Below are positions 1-12,000 of a stretch of DNA of 64,000 nucleotides, in pieces. The stretch's first letter is position 1. Each line of letters begins with the position of its first letter. Source of the DNA: Arenicola marina (lineage: Eukaryota; Annelida; Polychaeta; Arenicolidae); NCBI GenBank assembly GCA_964019135.1, contig OZ025255.1:186001-250000 (forward strand), written 5' to 3'. The notes under the pieces were generated by a model. That model saw only the letters and a program-made list of their open reading frames with translations, did no database searches and had not been told where the DNA came from. Both the position numbers and the translations under genes were made by a program.

Positions 1-3000
1 CTGGTGTTCCGCCGGGTGAAGGCGGGGATGTTCCGCCGGGTGAAGGCGGGGATGTTCCGCCGGGTGAAGGCGGGGATGTTCCGGCGGGTGAAGGCGGGCG
101 TGTTCCGCCGGGTGAAGGCGGGGGTGTTCCGCCGGGTGACGGCGGGGATGTTCCGCCGGGTGAAGGCGGGGATGTTCCGCCGGGTGAAGGCGGGGATGTT
201 CCGCCGGGTGAAGGCGGGGATGTCCCGCCGGGTGAAGGCGGGGATGTTCCGGCGGGTGAAGGCGGGGGTGTTCCGCCGGGTGATGGCGGGGGTGTTCCGC
301 CGGGTGAAGGCGGGGATGTTCCGCCGGTAAAGGCGGGGATGTTCCGGCGGGTGAAGGCGGGGATGTTCCGCCGGGTGAAGGCGGGGATGTTCCGGCGGGT
401 GAAGGCGGGGGTGTTCCGCCGGGTGAAGGCGGGGATGTTCCGCCGGGTGAAGGCGGGATGTTCCGCCGGGTGAAGGCGGGGATGTTCCGGCGGGTGAAGG
501 CGGGGGTGTTCCGCCGGGTGAAGGCGGGGATGTTCCGCCGGGTGAAGGCGGGGATGTTCCGCCGGGTGAAGGCGGGGGTGTTCAGCCGGGTTAAGGCGGG
601 GATGTTCCGCCGGGTGAAGGCGGGGATGTTCCGGCGGGTGAAGGCGGGCGTGTTCCGCCGGGTGAAGGCGGGGGTGTTCCGCCGGGTGACGGCGGGGATG
701 TTCCGCCGGGTGAAGGCGGGGATGTTCCGCCGGGTGAAGGCGGGGATGTTCCGCCGGGTGAAGGCGGGGATGTCCCGCCGGGTGAAGGCGGGGATGTTCC
801 GCCGGGTGAAGGCGGGGGTGTTCAGCCGGGTTAAGGCGGGGGTGTTCCGCCGGGTGAAGGCGGGGATGTTCCGCCGGGTGAAGGCGGGGATTTTCCGGCG
901 GGTGAAGGCGGGCGTGTTCCGCCGGGTGAAGGCGGGGGTGTTCCGCCGGGTGACGGCGGGGATGTTCCGCCGGGTGAAGGCGGGGATGTTCCGCCGGGTG
1001 AAGGCGGGGATGTTCCGCCGGGTGAAGGCGGGGATGTCCCGCCGGGTGAAGGCGGGGATGTTCCGGCGGGTGAAGGCGGGGGTGTTCCGCCGGGTGATGG
1101 CGGGGGTGTTCCGCCGGGTGAAGGCGGGGATGTTCCGCCGGTAAAGGCGGGGATGTTCCGGCGGTTGAAGGCGCGGATGTTCCGCCGGGTGAAGGCGGGG
1201 ATGTTCCGCCGGGTGAAGGCGGGGATGTTCCGCCGGGTGAAGGCGGGGGTGTTCAGCCGGGTTAAGGCGGGGGTGTTCCGCCGGGTGAAGGCGGGGATGT
1301 TCCGCCGGGTGAAGGCGGGGATGTTCCGGCGGGTGAAGGCGGGCGTGTTCCGCCGGGTGAAGGCGGGGGTGTTCCGCCGGGTGACGGCGGGGATGTTCCG
1401 CCGGGTGAAGGCGGGGATGTTCCGCCGGGTGAAGGCGGGGATGTTCCGCCGGGTGAAGGCGGGGATGTCCCGCCGGGTGAAGGCGGGGATGTTCCGGCGG
1501 GTGAAGGCGGGGGTGTGCCGCCGGGTAAAGGCGGGGAGGTTCCTCCGGGTGAAGGCGGGGATGTTCCGCCGGGTAAAGGCGGGGATGTTCCGCCGGGTGA
1601 AGGCGGAGATGTTCCGCCGGGTAAAGGCGGGGGTGTTCCGCCGGGTGAAGGCGGGGAGGTTCCTCCGGGTGAAGGCGGCGGTGTTCCGCCGGGTGAAGGC
1701 GGGGGTGTTCCGCCGGGTGAAGGCGGGGATGTTCCGGCGGGTGAAGGCGGGGATGTTCCGGCGGGTGAAGGCGGGGGTGTTCCGCCGGGTGAAGGCGCTG
1801 GTGTTCCGCCGGGTGAAGGCGGGGATGTTCCGCCGGGTGAAGGCGGGGATGTTCCGCCGGGTGAAGGCGGGGATGTTCCGGCGGGTGAAGGCGGGCGTGT
1901 TCCGCCGGGTGAAGGCGGGGGTGTTCCGCCGGGTGACGGCGGGGATGTTCCGCCGGGTGAAGGCGGGGATGTTCCGCCGGGTGAAGGCGGGGATGTTCCG
2001 CCGGGTGAAGGCGGGGATGTCCCGCCGGGTGAAGGCGGGGATGTTCCGGCGGGTGAAGGCGGGGGTGTTCCGCCGGGTGATGGCGGGGGTGTTCCGCCGG
2101 GTGAAGGCGGGGATGTTCCGCCGGTAAAGGCGGGGATGTTCCGGCGGGTGAAGGCGGGGATGTTCCGCCGGGTGAAGGCGGGGATGTTCCGGCGGGTGAA
2201 GGCGGGGGTGTTCCGCCGGGTGAAGGCGGGGATGTTCCGCCGGGTGAAGGCGGGATGTTCCGCCGGGTGAAGGCGGGGATGTTCCGGCGGGTGAAGGCGG
2301 GGGTGTTCCGCCGGGTGAAGGCGGGGATGTTCCGCCGGTTGAAGGCGGGGATGTTCCGCCGGGTGAAGGCGGGGGTGTTCAGCCGGGTTAAGGCGGGGAT
2401 GTTCCGCCGGGTGAAGGCGGGGATGTTCCGGCGGGTGAAGGCGGGCGTGTTCCGCCGGGTGAAGGCGGGGGTGTTCCGCCGGGTGACGGCGGGGATGTTC
2501 CGCCGGGTGAAGGCGGGGATGTTCCGCCGGGTGAAGGCGGGGATGTTCCGCCGGGTGAAGGCGGGGATGTCCCGCCGGGTGAAGGCGGGGATGTTCCGGC
2601 GGGTGAAGGCGGGGGTGTGCCGCCGGGTAAAGGCGGGGAGGTTCCTCCGGGTGAAGGCGGGGATGTTCCGCCGGGTAAAGGCGGGGATGTTCCGCCGGGT
2701 GAAGGCGGAGATGTTCCGCCGGGTAAAGGCGGGGGTGTTCCGCCGGGTGAAGGCGGAGATGTTCCGCCTGGTGAAGGCGGGGAGGTTCCTCCGGGTGAAG
2801 GCGGCGGTGTTCCGCCGGGTGAAGGCGGGGGTGTTCCGCCGGGTGAAGGCGGGGATGTTCCGCCGGGTGAAGGCGGGGATGTTCCGGCGGGTGAAGGCGG
2901 GCGTGTTCCGCCGGGTGAAGGCGGGGGTGTTCCGCCGGGTGACGGCGGGGATGTTCCGCCTGGTGAAGGCGGGGATGTTCCGCCGGGTGAAGGCGGGGAT

Positions 3001-6000
3001 GTTCCGCCGGGTGAAGGCGGGGATGTCCCGCCGGGTGAAGGCGGGGATGTTCCGGCGGGTGAAGGCGGGGGTGTTCCGCCGGGTGATGGCGGGGGTGTTC
3101 CGCCGGGTGAAGGCGGGGATGTTCCGCCGGTAAAGGCGGGGATGTTCCGGCGGGTGAAGGCGGGGATGTTCCGCCGGGTGAAGGCGGGGATGTTCCGGCG
3201 GGTGAAGGCGGGGGTGTTCCGCCGGGTGAAGGCGGGGATGTTCCGCCGGGTGAAGGCGGGATGTTCCGCCGGGTGAAGGCGGGGATGTTCCGGCGGGTGA
3301 AGGCGGGGGTGTTCCGCCGGGTGAAGGCGGGGATGTTCCGCCGGGTGAAGGCGGGGATGTTCCGCCGGGTGAAGGCGGGGGTGTTCAGCCGGGTTAAGGC
3401 GGGGATGTTCCGCCGGGTGAAGGCGGGGATGTTCCGGCGGGTGAAGGCGGGCGTGTTCCGCCGGGTGAAGGCGGGGGTGTTCCGCCGGGTGACGGCGGGG
3501 ATGTTCCGGCGGGTGAAGGCGCGGATGTTCCGCCGGGTGAAGGCGGGGATGTTCCGGCGGGTGAAGGCGGGGGTGTTCCGCCGGGTGAAGGCGGGGATGT
3601 TCCGCCGGGTGAAGGCGGGATGTTCCGCCGGGTGAAGGCGGGGATGTTCCGGCGGGTGAAGGCGGGGGTGTTCCGCCGGGTGAAGGCGGGGATGTTCCGC
3701 CGGGTGAAGGCGGGGATGTTCCGCCGGGTGAAGGCGGGGGTGTTCAGCCGGGTTAAGGCGGGGGTGTTCCGCCGGGTGAAGGCGGGGATGTTCCGCCGGG
3801 TGAAGGCGGGGATGTTCCGGCGGGTGAAGGCGGGCGTGTTCCGCCGGGTGAAGGCGGGGGTGTTCCGCCGGGTGACGGCGGGGATGTTCCGCCGGGTGAA
3901 GGCGGGGATGTTCCGCCGGGTGAAGGCGGGGATGTTCCGCCGGGTGAAGGCGGGGATGTCCCGCCGGGTGAAGGCGGGGATGTTCCGGCGGGTGAAGGCG
4001 GGGGTGTGCCGCCGGGTAAAGGCGGGGAGGTTCCTCCGGGTGAAGGCGGGGATGTTCCGCCGGGTAAAGGCGGGGATGTTCCGCCGGGTGAAGGCGGAGA
4101 TGTTCCGCCGGGTAAAGGCGGGGGTGTTCCGCCGGGTGAAGGCGGGGAGGTTCCTCCGGGTGAAGGCGGCGGTGTTCCGCCGGGTGAAGGCGGGGGTGTT
4201 CCGCCGGGTGAAGGCGGGGATGTTCCGGCGGGTGAAGGCGGGGATGTTCCGGCGGGTGAAGGCGGGGGTGTTCCGCCGGGTGAAGGCGCTGGTGTTCCGC
4301 CGGGTGAAGGCGGGGATGTTCCGCCGGGTGAAGGCGGGGATGTTCCGCCGGGTGAAGGCGGGGATGTTCCGGCGGGTGAAGGCGGGCGTGTTCCGCCGGG
4401 TGAAGGCGGGGGTGTTCCGCCGGGTGACGGCGGGGATGTTCCGCCGGGTGAAGGCGGGGATGTTCCGCCGGGTGAAGGCGGGGATGTTCCGCCGGGTGAA
4501 GGCGGGGATGTCCCGCCGGGTGAAGGCGGGGATGTTCCGGCGGGTGAAGGCGGGGGTGTTCCGCCGGGTGATGGCGGGGGTGTTCCGCCGGGTGAAGGCG
4601 GGGATGTTCCGCCGGTAAAGGCGGGGATGTTCCGGCGGGTGAAGGCGGGGATGTTCCGCCGGGTGAAGGCGGGGATGTTCCGGCGGGTGAAGGCGGGGGT
4701 GTTCCGCCGGGTGAAGGCGGGGATGTTCCGCCGGGTGAAGGCGGGATGTTCCGCCGGGTGAAGGCGGGGATGTTCCGGCGGGTGAAGGCGGGGGTGTTCC
4801 GCCGGGTGAAGGCGGGGATGTTCCGCCGGGTGAAGGCGGGGATGTTCCGCCGGGTGAAGGCGGGGGTGTTCAGCCGGGTTAAGGCGGGGATGTTCCGCCG
4901 GGTGAAGGCGGGGATGTTCCGGCGGGTGAAGGCGGGCGTGTTCCGCCGGGTGAAGGCGGGGGTGTTCCGCCGGGTGACGGCGGGGATGTTCCGCCGGGTG
5001 AAGGCGGGGATGTTCCGCCGGGTGAAGGCGGGGATGTTCCGCCGGGTGAAGGCGGGGATGTCCCGCCGGGTGAAGGCGGGGATGTTCCGCCGGGTGAAGG
5101 CGGGGGTGTTCAGCCGGGTTAAGGCGGGGGTGTTCCGCCGGGTGAAGGCGGGGATGTTCCGCCGGGTGAAGGCGGGGATTTTCCGGCGGGTGAAGGCGGG
5201 CGTGTTCCGCCGGGTGAAGGCGGGGGTGTTCCGCCGGGTGACGGCGGGGATGTTCCGCCGGGTGAAGGCGGGGATGTTCCGCCGGGTGAAGGCGGGGATG
5301 TTCCGCCGGGTGAAGGCGGGGATGTCCCGCCGGGTGAAGGCGGGGATGTTCCGGCGGGTGAAGGCGGGGGTGTTCCGCCGGGTGATGGCGGGGGTGTTCC
5401 GCCGGGTGAAGGCGGGGATGTTCCGCCGGTAAAGGCGGGGATGTTCCGGCGGTTGAAGGCGCGGATGTTCCGCCGGGTGAAGGCGGGGATGTTCCGCCGG
5501 GTGAAGGCGGGGATGTTCCGCCGGGTGAAGGCGGGGGTGTTCAGCCGGGTTAAGGCGGGGGTGTTCCGCCGGGTGAAGGCGGGGATGTTCCGCCGGGTGA
5601 AGGCGGGGATGTTCCGGCGGGTGAAGGCGGGCGTGTTCCGCCGGGTGAAGGCGGGGGTGTTCCGCCGGGTGACGGCGGGGATGTTCCGCCGGGTGAAGGC
5701 GGGGATGTTCCGCCGGGTGAAGGCGGGGATGTTCCGCCGGGTGAAGGCGGGGATGTCCCGCCGGGTGAAGGCGGGGATGTTCCGGCGGGTGAAGGCGGGG
5801 GTGTGCCGCCGGGTAAAGGCGGGGAGGTTCCTCCGGGTGAAGGCGGGGATGTTCCGCCGGGTAAAGGCGGGGATGTTCCGCCGGGTGAAGGCGGAGATGT
5901 TCCGCCGGGTAAAGGCGGGGGTGTTCCGCCGGGTGAAGGCGGGGAGGTTCCTCCGGGTGAAGGCGGCGGTGTTCCGCCGGGTGAAGGCGGGGGTGTTCCG

Positions 6001-9000
6001 CCGGGTGAAGGCGGGGATGTTCCGGCGGGTGAAGGCGGGGATGTTCCGGCGGGTGAAGGCGGGGGTGTTCCGCCGGGTGAAGGCGCTGGTGTTCCGCCGG
6101 GTGAAGGCGGGGATGTTCCGCCGGGTGAAGGCGGGGATGTTCCGCCGGGTGAAGGCGGGGATGTTCCGCCGGGTGAAGGCGGGGATGTTCCGGCGGGTGA
6201 AGACGGGGGTGTTCCGCCGGGTGAAGGCGGGGATGTTCCGGCGGGTGAAGGCGGGGATGTTCCGCCGGGTGAAGGCGGGGATGTTCCGGCGGGTGAAGGC
6301 GGGGATGTTCCGCCGGGTGAAGGCGGGGGTGTTCCGCCGGGTGAAGGCGGGGATGTTCCGCCGGGTGAAGGCGGGGATGTTCCACCGGGTGAAGGCGGGG
6401 ATGTTCAGCTGGGTTAAGGCGGGAGTGTTCCGCCGGGTGAAGGCGGGGATGTTCCGCCGGGTAAAGGCGGGGGTGTTCCGCCGGGTGAAGGCGGGGATGT
6501 TCCGCCGGGTGAAGGTGGGGATGTTCCGGCGGGTGAAGGCGGGGGTGTTCCGCCGGGTGCAGGCGGGGATGTTCCGCCGGGTAAAGGCGGGGGTGTTCCG
6601 CCGGGTGAAGGCGGGATGTTCCGCCGGGTGAAGGCGGGGATGTTCCGGCGGGTGAAGGCGGGGGTGTTCCGCCGGGTGAAGGCGGGGATGTTCCGCCGGG
6701 TGAAGGCGGGGATGTTCCGCCGGGTGAAGGCGGGGGTGTTCAGCCGGGTTAAGGCGGGGGTGTTCCGCCGGGTGAAGGCGGGGATGTTCCGCCGGGTGAA
6801 GGCGGGGATGTTCCGGCGGGTGAAGGCGGGCGTGTTCCGCCGGGTGAAGGCGGGGGTGTTCCGCCGGGTGACGGCGGGGATGTTCCGCCGGGTGAAGGCG
6901 GGGATGTTCCGCCGGGTGAAGGCGGGGATGTTCCGCCGGGTGAAGGCGGGGATGTCCCGCCGGGTGAAGGCGGGGATGTTCCGGCGGGTGAAGGCGGGGG
7001 TGTTCCGCCGGGTGATGGCGGGGGTGTTCCGCCGGGTGAAGGCGGGGATGTTCCGCCGGTAAAGGCGGGGATGTTCCGGCGGGTGAAGGCGCGGATGTTC
7101 CGCCGGGTGAAGGCGGGGATGTTCCGGCGGGTGAAGGCGGGGGTGTTCCGCCGGGTGAAGGCGGGGATGTTCCGCCGGGTGAAGGCGGGATGTTCCGCCG
7201 GGTGAAGGCGGGGATGTTCCGGCGGGTGAAGGCGGGGGTGTTCCGCCGGGTGAAGGCGGGGATGTTCCGCCGGGTGAAGGCGGGGATGTTCCGCCGGGTG
7301 AAGGCGGGGGTGTTCAGCCGGGTTAAGGCGGGGGTGTTCCGCCGGGTGAAGGCGGGGATGTTCCGCCGGGTGAAGGCGGGGATGTTCCGGCGGGTGAAGG
7401 CGGGCGTGTTCCGCCGGGTGAAGGCGGGGGTGTTCCGCCGGGTGACGGCGGGGATGTTCCGCCGGGTGAAGGCGGGGATGTTCCGCCGGGTGAAGGCGGG
7501 GATGTTCCGCCGGGTGAAGGCGGGGATGTCCCGCCGGGTGAAGGCGGGGATGTTCCGGCGGGTGAAGGCGGGGGTGTGCCGCCGGGTAAAGGCGGGGAGG
7601 TTCCTCCGGGTGAAGGCGGGGATGTTCCGCCGGGTAAAGGCGGGGATGTTCCGCCGGGTGAAGGCGGAGATGTTCCGCCGGGTAAAGGCGGGGGTGTTCC
7701 GCCGGGTGAAGGCGGGGAGGTTCCTCCGGGTGAAGGCGGCGGTGTTCCGCCGGGTGAAGGCGGGGGTGTTCCGCCGGGTGAAGGCGGGGATGTTCCGGCG
7801 GGTGAAGGCGGGGATGTTCCGGCGGGTGAAGGCGGGGGTGTTCCGCCGGGTGAAGGCGCTGGTGTTCCGCCGGGTGAAGGCGGGGATGTTCCGCCGGGTG
7901 AAGGCGGGGATGTTCCGCCGGGTGAAGGCGGGGATGTTCCGGCGGGTGAAGGCGGGCGTGTTCCGCCGGGTGAAGGCGGGGGTGTTCCGCCGGGTGACGG
8001 CGGGGATGTTCCGCCGGGTGAAGGCGGGGATGTTCCGCCGGGTGAAGGCGGGGATGTTCCGCCGGGTGAAGGCGGGGATGTCCCGCCGGGTGAAGGCGGG
8101 GATGTTCCGGCGGGTGAAGGCGGGGGTGTTCCGCCGGGTGATGGCGGGGGTGTTCCGCCGGGTGAAGGCGGGGATGTTCCGCCGGTAAAGGCGGGGATGT
8201 TCCGGCGGGTGAAGGCGGGGATGTTCCGCCGGGTGAAGGCGGGGATGTTCCGGCGGGTGAAGGCGGGGGTGTTCCGCCGGGTGAAGGCGGGGATGTTCCG
8301 CCGGGTGAAGGCGGGATGTTCCGCCGGGTGAAGGCGGGGATGTTCCGGCGGGTGAAGGCGGGGGTGTTCCGCCGGGTGAAGGCGGGGATGTTCCGCCGGG
8401 TGAAGGCGGGGATGTTCCGCCGGGTGAAGGCGGGGGTGTTCAGCCGGGTTAAGGCGGGGATGTTCCGCCGGGTGAAGGCGGGGATGTTCCGGCGGGTGAA
8501 GGCGGGCGTGTTCCGCCGGGTGAAGGCGGGGGTGTTCCGCCGGGTGACGGCGGGGATGTTCCGCCGGGTGAAGGCGGGGATGTTCCGCCGGGTGAAGGCG
8601 GGGATGTTCCGCCGGGTGAAGGCGGGGATGTCCCGCCGGGTGAAGGCGGGGATGTTCCGCCGGGTGAAGGCGGGGGTGTTCAGCCGGGTTAAGGCGGGGG
8701 TGTTCCGCCGGGTGAAGGCGGGGATGTTCCGCCGGGTGAAGGCGGGGATTTTCCGGCGGGTGAAGGCGGGCGTGTTCCGCCGGGTGAAGGCGGGGGTGTT
8801 CCGCCGGGTGACGGCGGGGATGTTCCGCCGGGTGAAGGCGGGGATGTTCCGCCGGGTGAAGGCGGGGATGTTCCGCCGGGTGAAGGCGGGGATGTCCCGC
8901 CGGGTGAAGGCGGGGATGTTCCGGCGGGTGAAGGCGGGGGTGTTCCGCCGGGTGATGGCGGGGGTGTTCCGCCGGGTGAAGGCGGGGATGTTCCGCCGGT

Positions 9001-12000
9001 AAAGGCGGGGATGTTCCGGCGGTTGAAGGCGCGGATGTTCCGCCGGGTGAAGGCGGGGATGTTCCGCCGGGTGAAGGCGGGGATGTTCCGCCGGGTGAAG
9101 GCGGGGGTGTTCAGCCGGGTTAAGGCGGGGGTGTTCCGCCGGGTGAAGGCGGGGATGTTCCGCCGGGTGAAGGCGGGGATGTTCCGGCGGGTGAAGGCGG
9201 GCGTGTTCCGCCGGGTGAAGGCGGGGGTGTTCCGCCGGGTGACGGCGGGGATGTTCCGCCGGGTGAAGGCGGGGATGTTCCGCCGGGTGAAGGCGGGGAT
9301 GTTCCGCCGGGTGAAGGCGGGGATGTCCCGCCGGGTGAAGGCGGGGATGTTCCGGCGGGTGAAGGCGGGGGTGTGCCGCCGGGTAAAGGCGGGGAGGTTC
9401 CTCCGGGTGAAGGCGGGGATGTTCCGCCGGGTAAAGGCGGGGATGTTCCGCCGGGTGAAGGCGGAGATGTTCCGCCGGGTAAAGGCGGGGGTGTTCCGCC
9501 GGGTGAAGGCGGGGAGGTTCCTCCGGGTGAAGGCGGCGGTGTTCCGCCGGGTGAAGGCGGGGGTGTTCCGCCGGGTGAAGGCGGGGATGTTCCGGCGGGT
9601 GAAGGCGGGGATGTTCCGGCGGGTGAAGGCGGGGGTGTTCCGCCGGGTGAAGGCGCTGGTGTTCCGCCGGGTGAAGGCGGGGATGTTCCGCCGGGTGAAG
9701 GCGGGGATGTTCCGCCGGGTGAAGGCGGGGATGTTCCGGCGGGTGAAGGCGGGCGTGTTCCGCCGGGTGAAGGCGGGGGTGTTCCGCCGGGTGACGGCGG
9801 GGATGTTCCGCCGGGTGAAGGCGGGGATGTTCCGCCGGGTGAAGGCGGGGATGTTCCGCCGGGTGAAGGCGGGGATGTCCCGCCGGGTGAAGGCGGGGAT
9901 GTTCCGGCGGGTGAAGGCGGGGGTGTTCCGCCGGGTGATGGCGGGGGTGTTCCGCCGGGTGAAGGCGGGGATGTTCCGCCGGTAAAGGCGGGGATGTTCC
10001 GGCGGGTGAAGGCGGGGATGTTCCGCCGGGTGAAGGCGGGGATGTTCCGGCGGGTGAAGGCGGGGGTGTTCCGCCGGGTGAAGGCGGGGATGTTCCGCCG
10101 GGTGAAGGCGGGATGTTCCGCCGGGTGAAGGCGGGGATGTTCCGGCGGGTGAAGGCGGGGGTGTTCCGCCGGGTGAAGGCGGGGATGTTCCGCCGGTTGA
10201 AGGCGGGGATGTTCCGCCGGGTGAAGGCGGGGGTGTTCAGCCGGGTTAAGGCGGGGATGTTCCGCCGGGTGAAGGCGGGGATGTTCCGGCGGGTGAAGGC
10301 GGGCGTGTTCCGCCGGGTGAAGGCGGGGGTGTTCCGCCGGGTGACGGCGGGGATGTTCCGCCGGGTGAAGGCGGGGATGTTCCGCCGGGTGAAGGCGGGG
10401 ATGTTCCGCCGGGTGAAGGCGGGGATGTCCCGCCGGGTGAAGGCGGGGATGTTCCGGCGGGTGAAGGCGGGGGTGTGCCGCCGGGTAAAGGCGGGGAGGT
10501 TCCTCCGGGTGAAGGCGGGGATGTTCCGCCGGGTAAAGGCGGGGATGTTCCGCCGGGTGAAGGCGGAGATGTTCCGCCGGGTAAAGGCGGGGGTGTTCCG
10601 CCGGGTGAAGGCGGAGATGTTCCGCCTGGTGAAGGCGGGGAGGTTCCTCCGGGTGAAGGCGGCGGTGTTCCGCCGGGTGAAGGCGGGGGTGTTCCGCCGG
10701 GTGAAGGCGGGGATGTTCCGCCGGGTGAAGGCGGGGATGTTCCGGCGGGTGAAGGCGGGCGTGTTCCGCCGGGTGAAGGCGGGGGTGTTCCGCCGGGTGA
10801 CGGCGGGGATGTTCCGCCTGGTGAAGGCGGGGATGTTCCGCCGGGTGAAGGCGGGGATGTTCCGCCGGGTGAAGGCGGGGATGTCCCGCCGGGTGAAGGC
10901 GGGGATGTTCCGGCGGGTGAAGGCGGGGGTGTTCCGCCGGGTGATGGCGGGGGTGTTCCGCCGGGTGAAGGCGGGGATGTTCCGCCGGTAAAGGCGGGGA
11001 TGTTCCGGCGGGTGAAGGCGGGGATGTTCCGCCGGGTGAAGGCGGGGATGTTCCGGCGGGTGAAGGCGGGGGTGTTCCGCCGGGTGAAGGCGGGGATGTT
11101 CCGCCGGGTGAAGGCGGGATGTTCCGCCGGGTGAAGGCGGGGATGTTCCGGCGGGTGAAGGCGGGGGTGTTCCGCCGGGTGAAGGCGGGGATGTTCCGCC
11201 GGGTGAAGGCGGGGATGTTCCGCCGGGTGAAGGCGGGGGTGTTCAGCCGGGTTAAGGCGGGGATGTTCCGCCGGGTGAAGGCGGGGATGTTCCGGCGGGT
11301 GAAGGCGGGCGTGTTCCGCCGGGTGAAGGCGGGGGTGTTCCGCCGGGTGACGGCGGGGATGTTCCGGCGGGTGAAGGCGCGGATGTTCCGCCGGGTGAAG
11401 GCGGGGATGTTCCGGCGGGTGAAGGCGGGGGTGTTCCGCCGGGTGAAGGCGGGGATGTTCCGCCGGGTGAAGGCGGGATGTTCCGCCGGGTGAAGGCGGG
11501 GATGTTCCGGCGGGTGAAGGCGGGGGTGTTCCGCCGGGTGAAGGCGGGGATGTTCCGCCGGGTGAAGGCGGGGATGTTCCGCCGGGTGAAGGCGGGGGTG
11601 TTCAGCCGGGTTAAGGCGGGGGTGTTCCGCCGGGTGAAGGCGGGGATGTTCCGCCGGGTGAAGGCGGGGATGTTCCGGCGGGTGAAGGCGGGCGTGTTCC
11701 GCCGGGTGAAGGCGGGGGTGTTCCGCCGGGTGACGGCGGGGATGTTCCGCCGGGTGAAGGCGGGGATGTTCCGCCGGGTGAAGGCGGGGATGTTCCGCCG
11801 GGTGAAGGCGGGGATGTCCCGCCGGGTGAAGGCGGGGATGTTCCGGCGGGTGAAGGCGGGGGTGTGCCGCCGGGTAAAGGCGGGGAGGTTCCTCCGGGTG
11901 AAGGCGGGGATGTTCCGCCGGGTAAAGGCGGGGATGTTCCGCCGGGTGAAGGCGGAGATGTTCCGCCGGGTAAAGGCGGGGGTGTTCCGCCGGGTGAAGG

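Noticed and set aside
1515-2270. Collagen-like GxPPGEGG open frames on the + strand
   Set aside because: The PPGEGG pattern is a translation of the 24-bp unit and does not keep a strict Gly-X-Y period. No exon structure or flanking coding sequence is seen.
1262-6385. 1707-codon minus-strand open frame of EHPRLHPA / TRRNIPAF / SPPSPGGT repeats
   Set aside because: It follows from a 24-bp unit without stops; the + strand is equally open in several frames. There is no unique domain, no signal peptide and no non-repeat coding sequence. Frame switches inside it follow unit-length changes.
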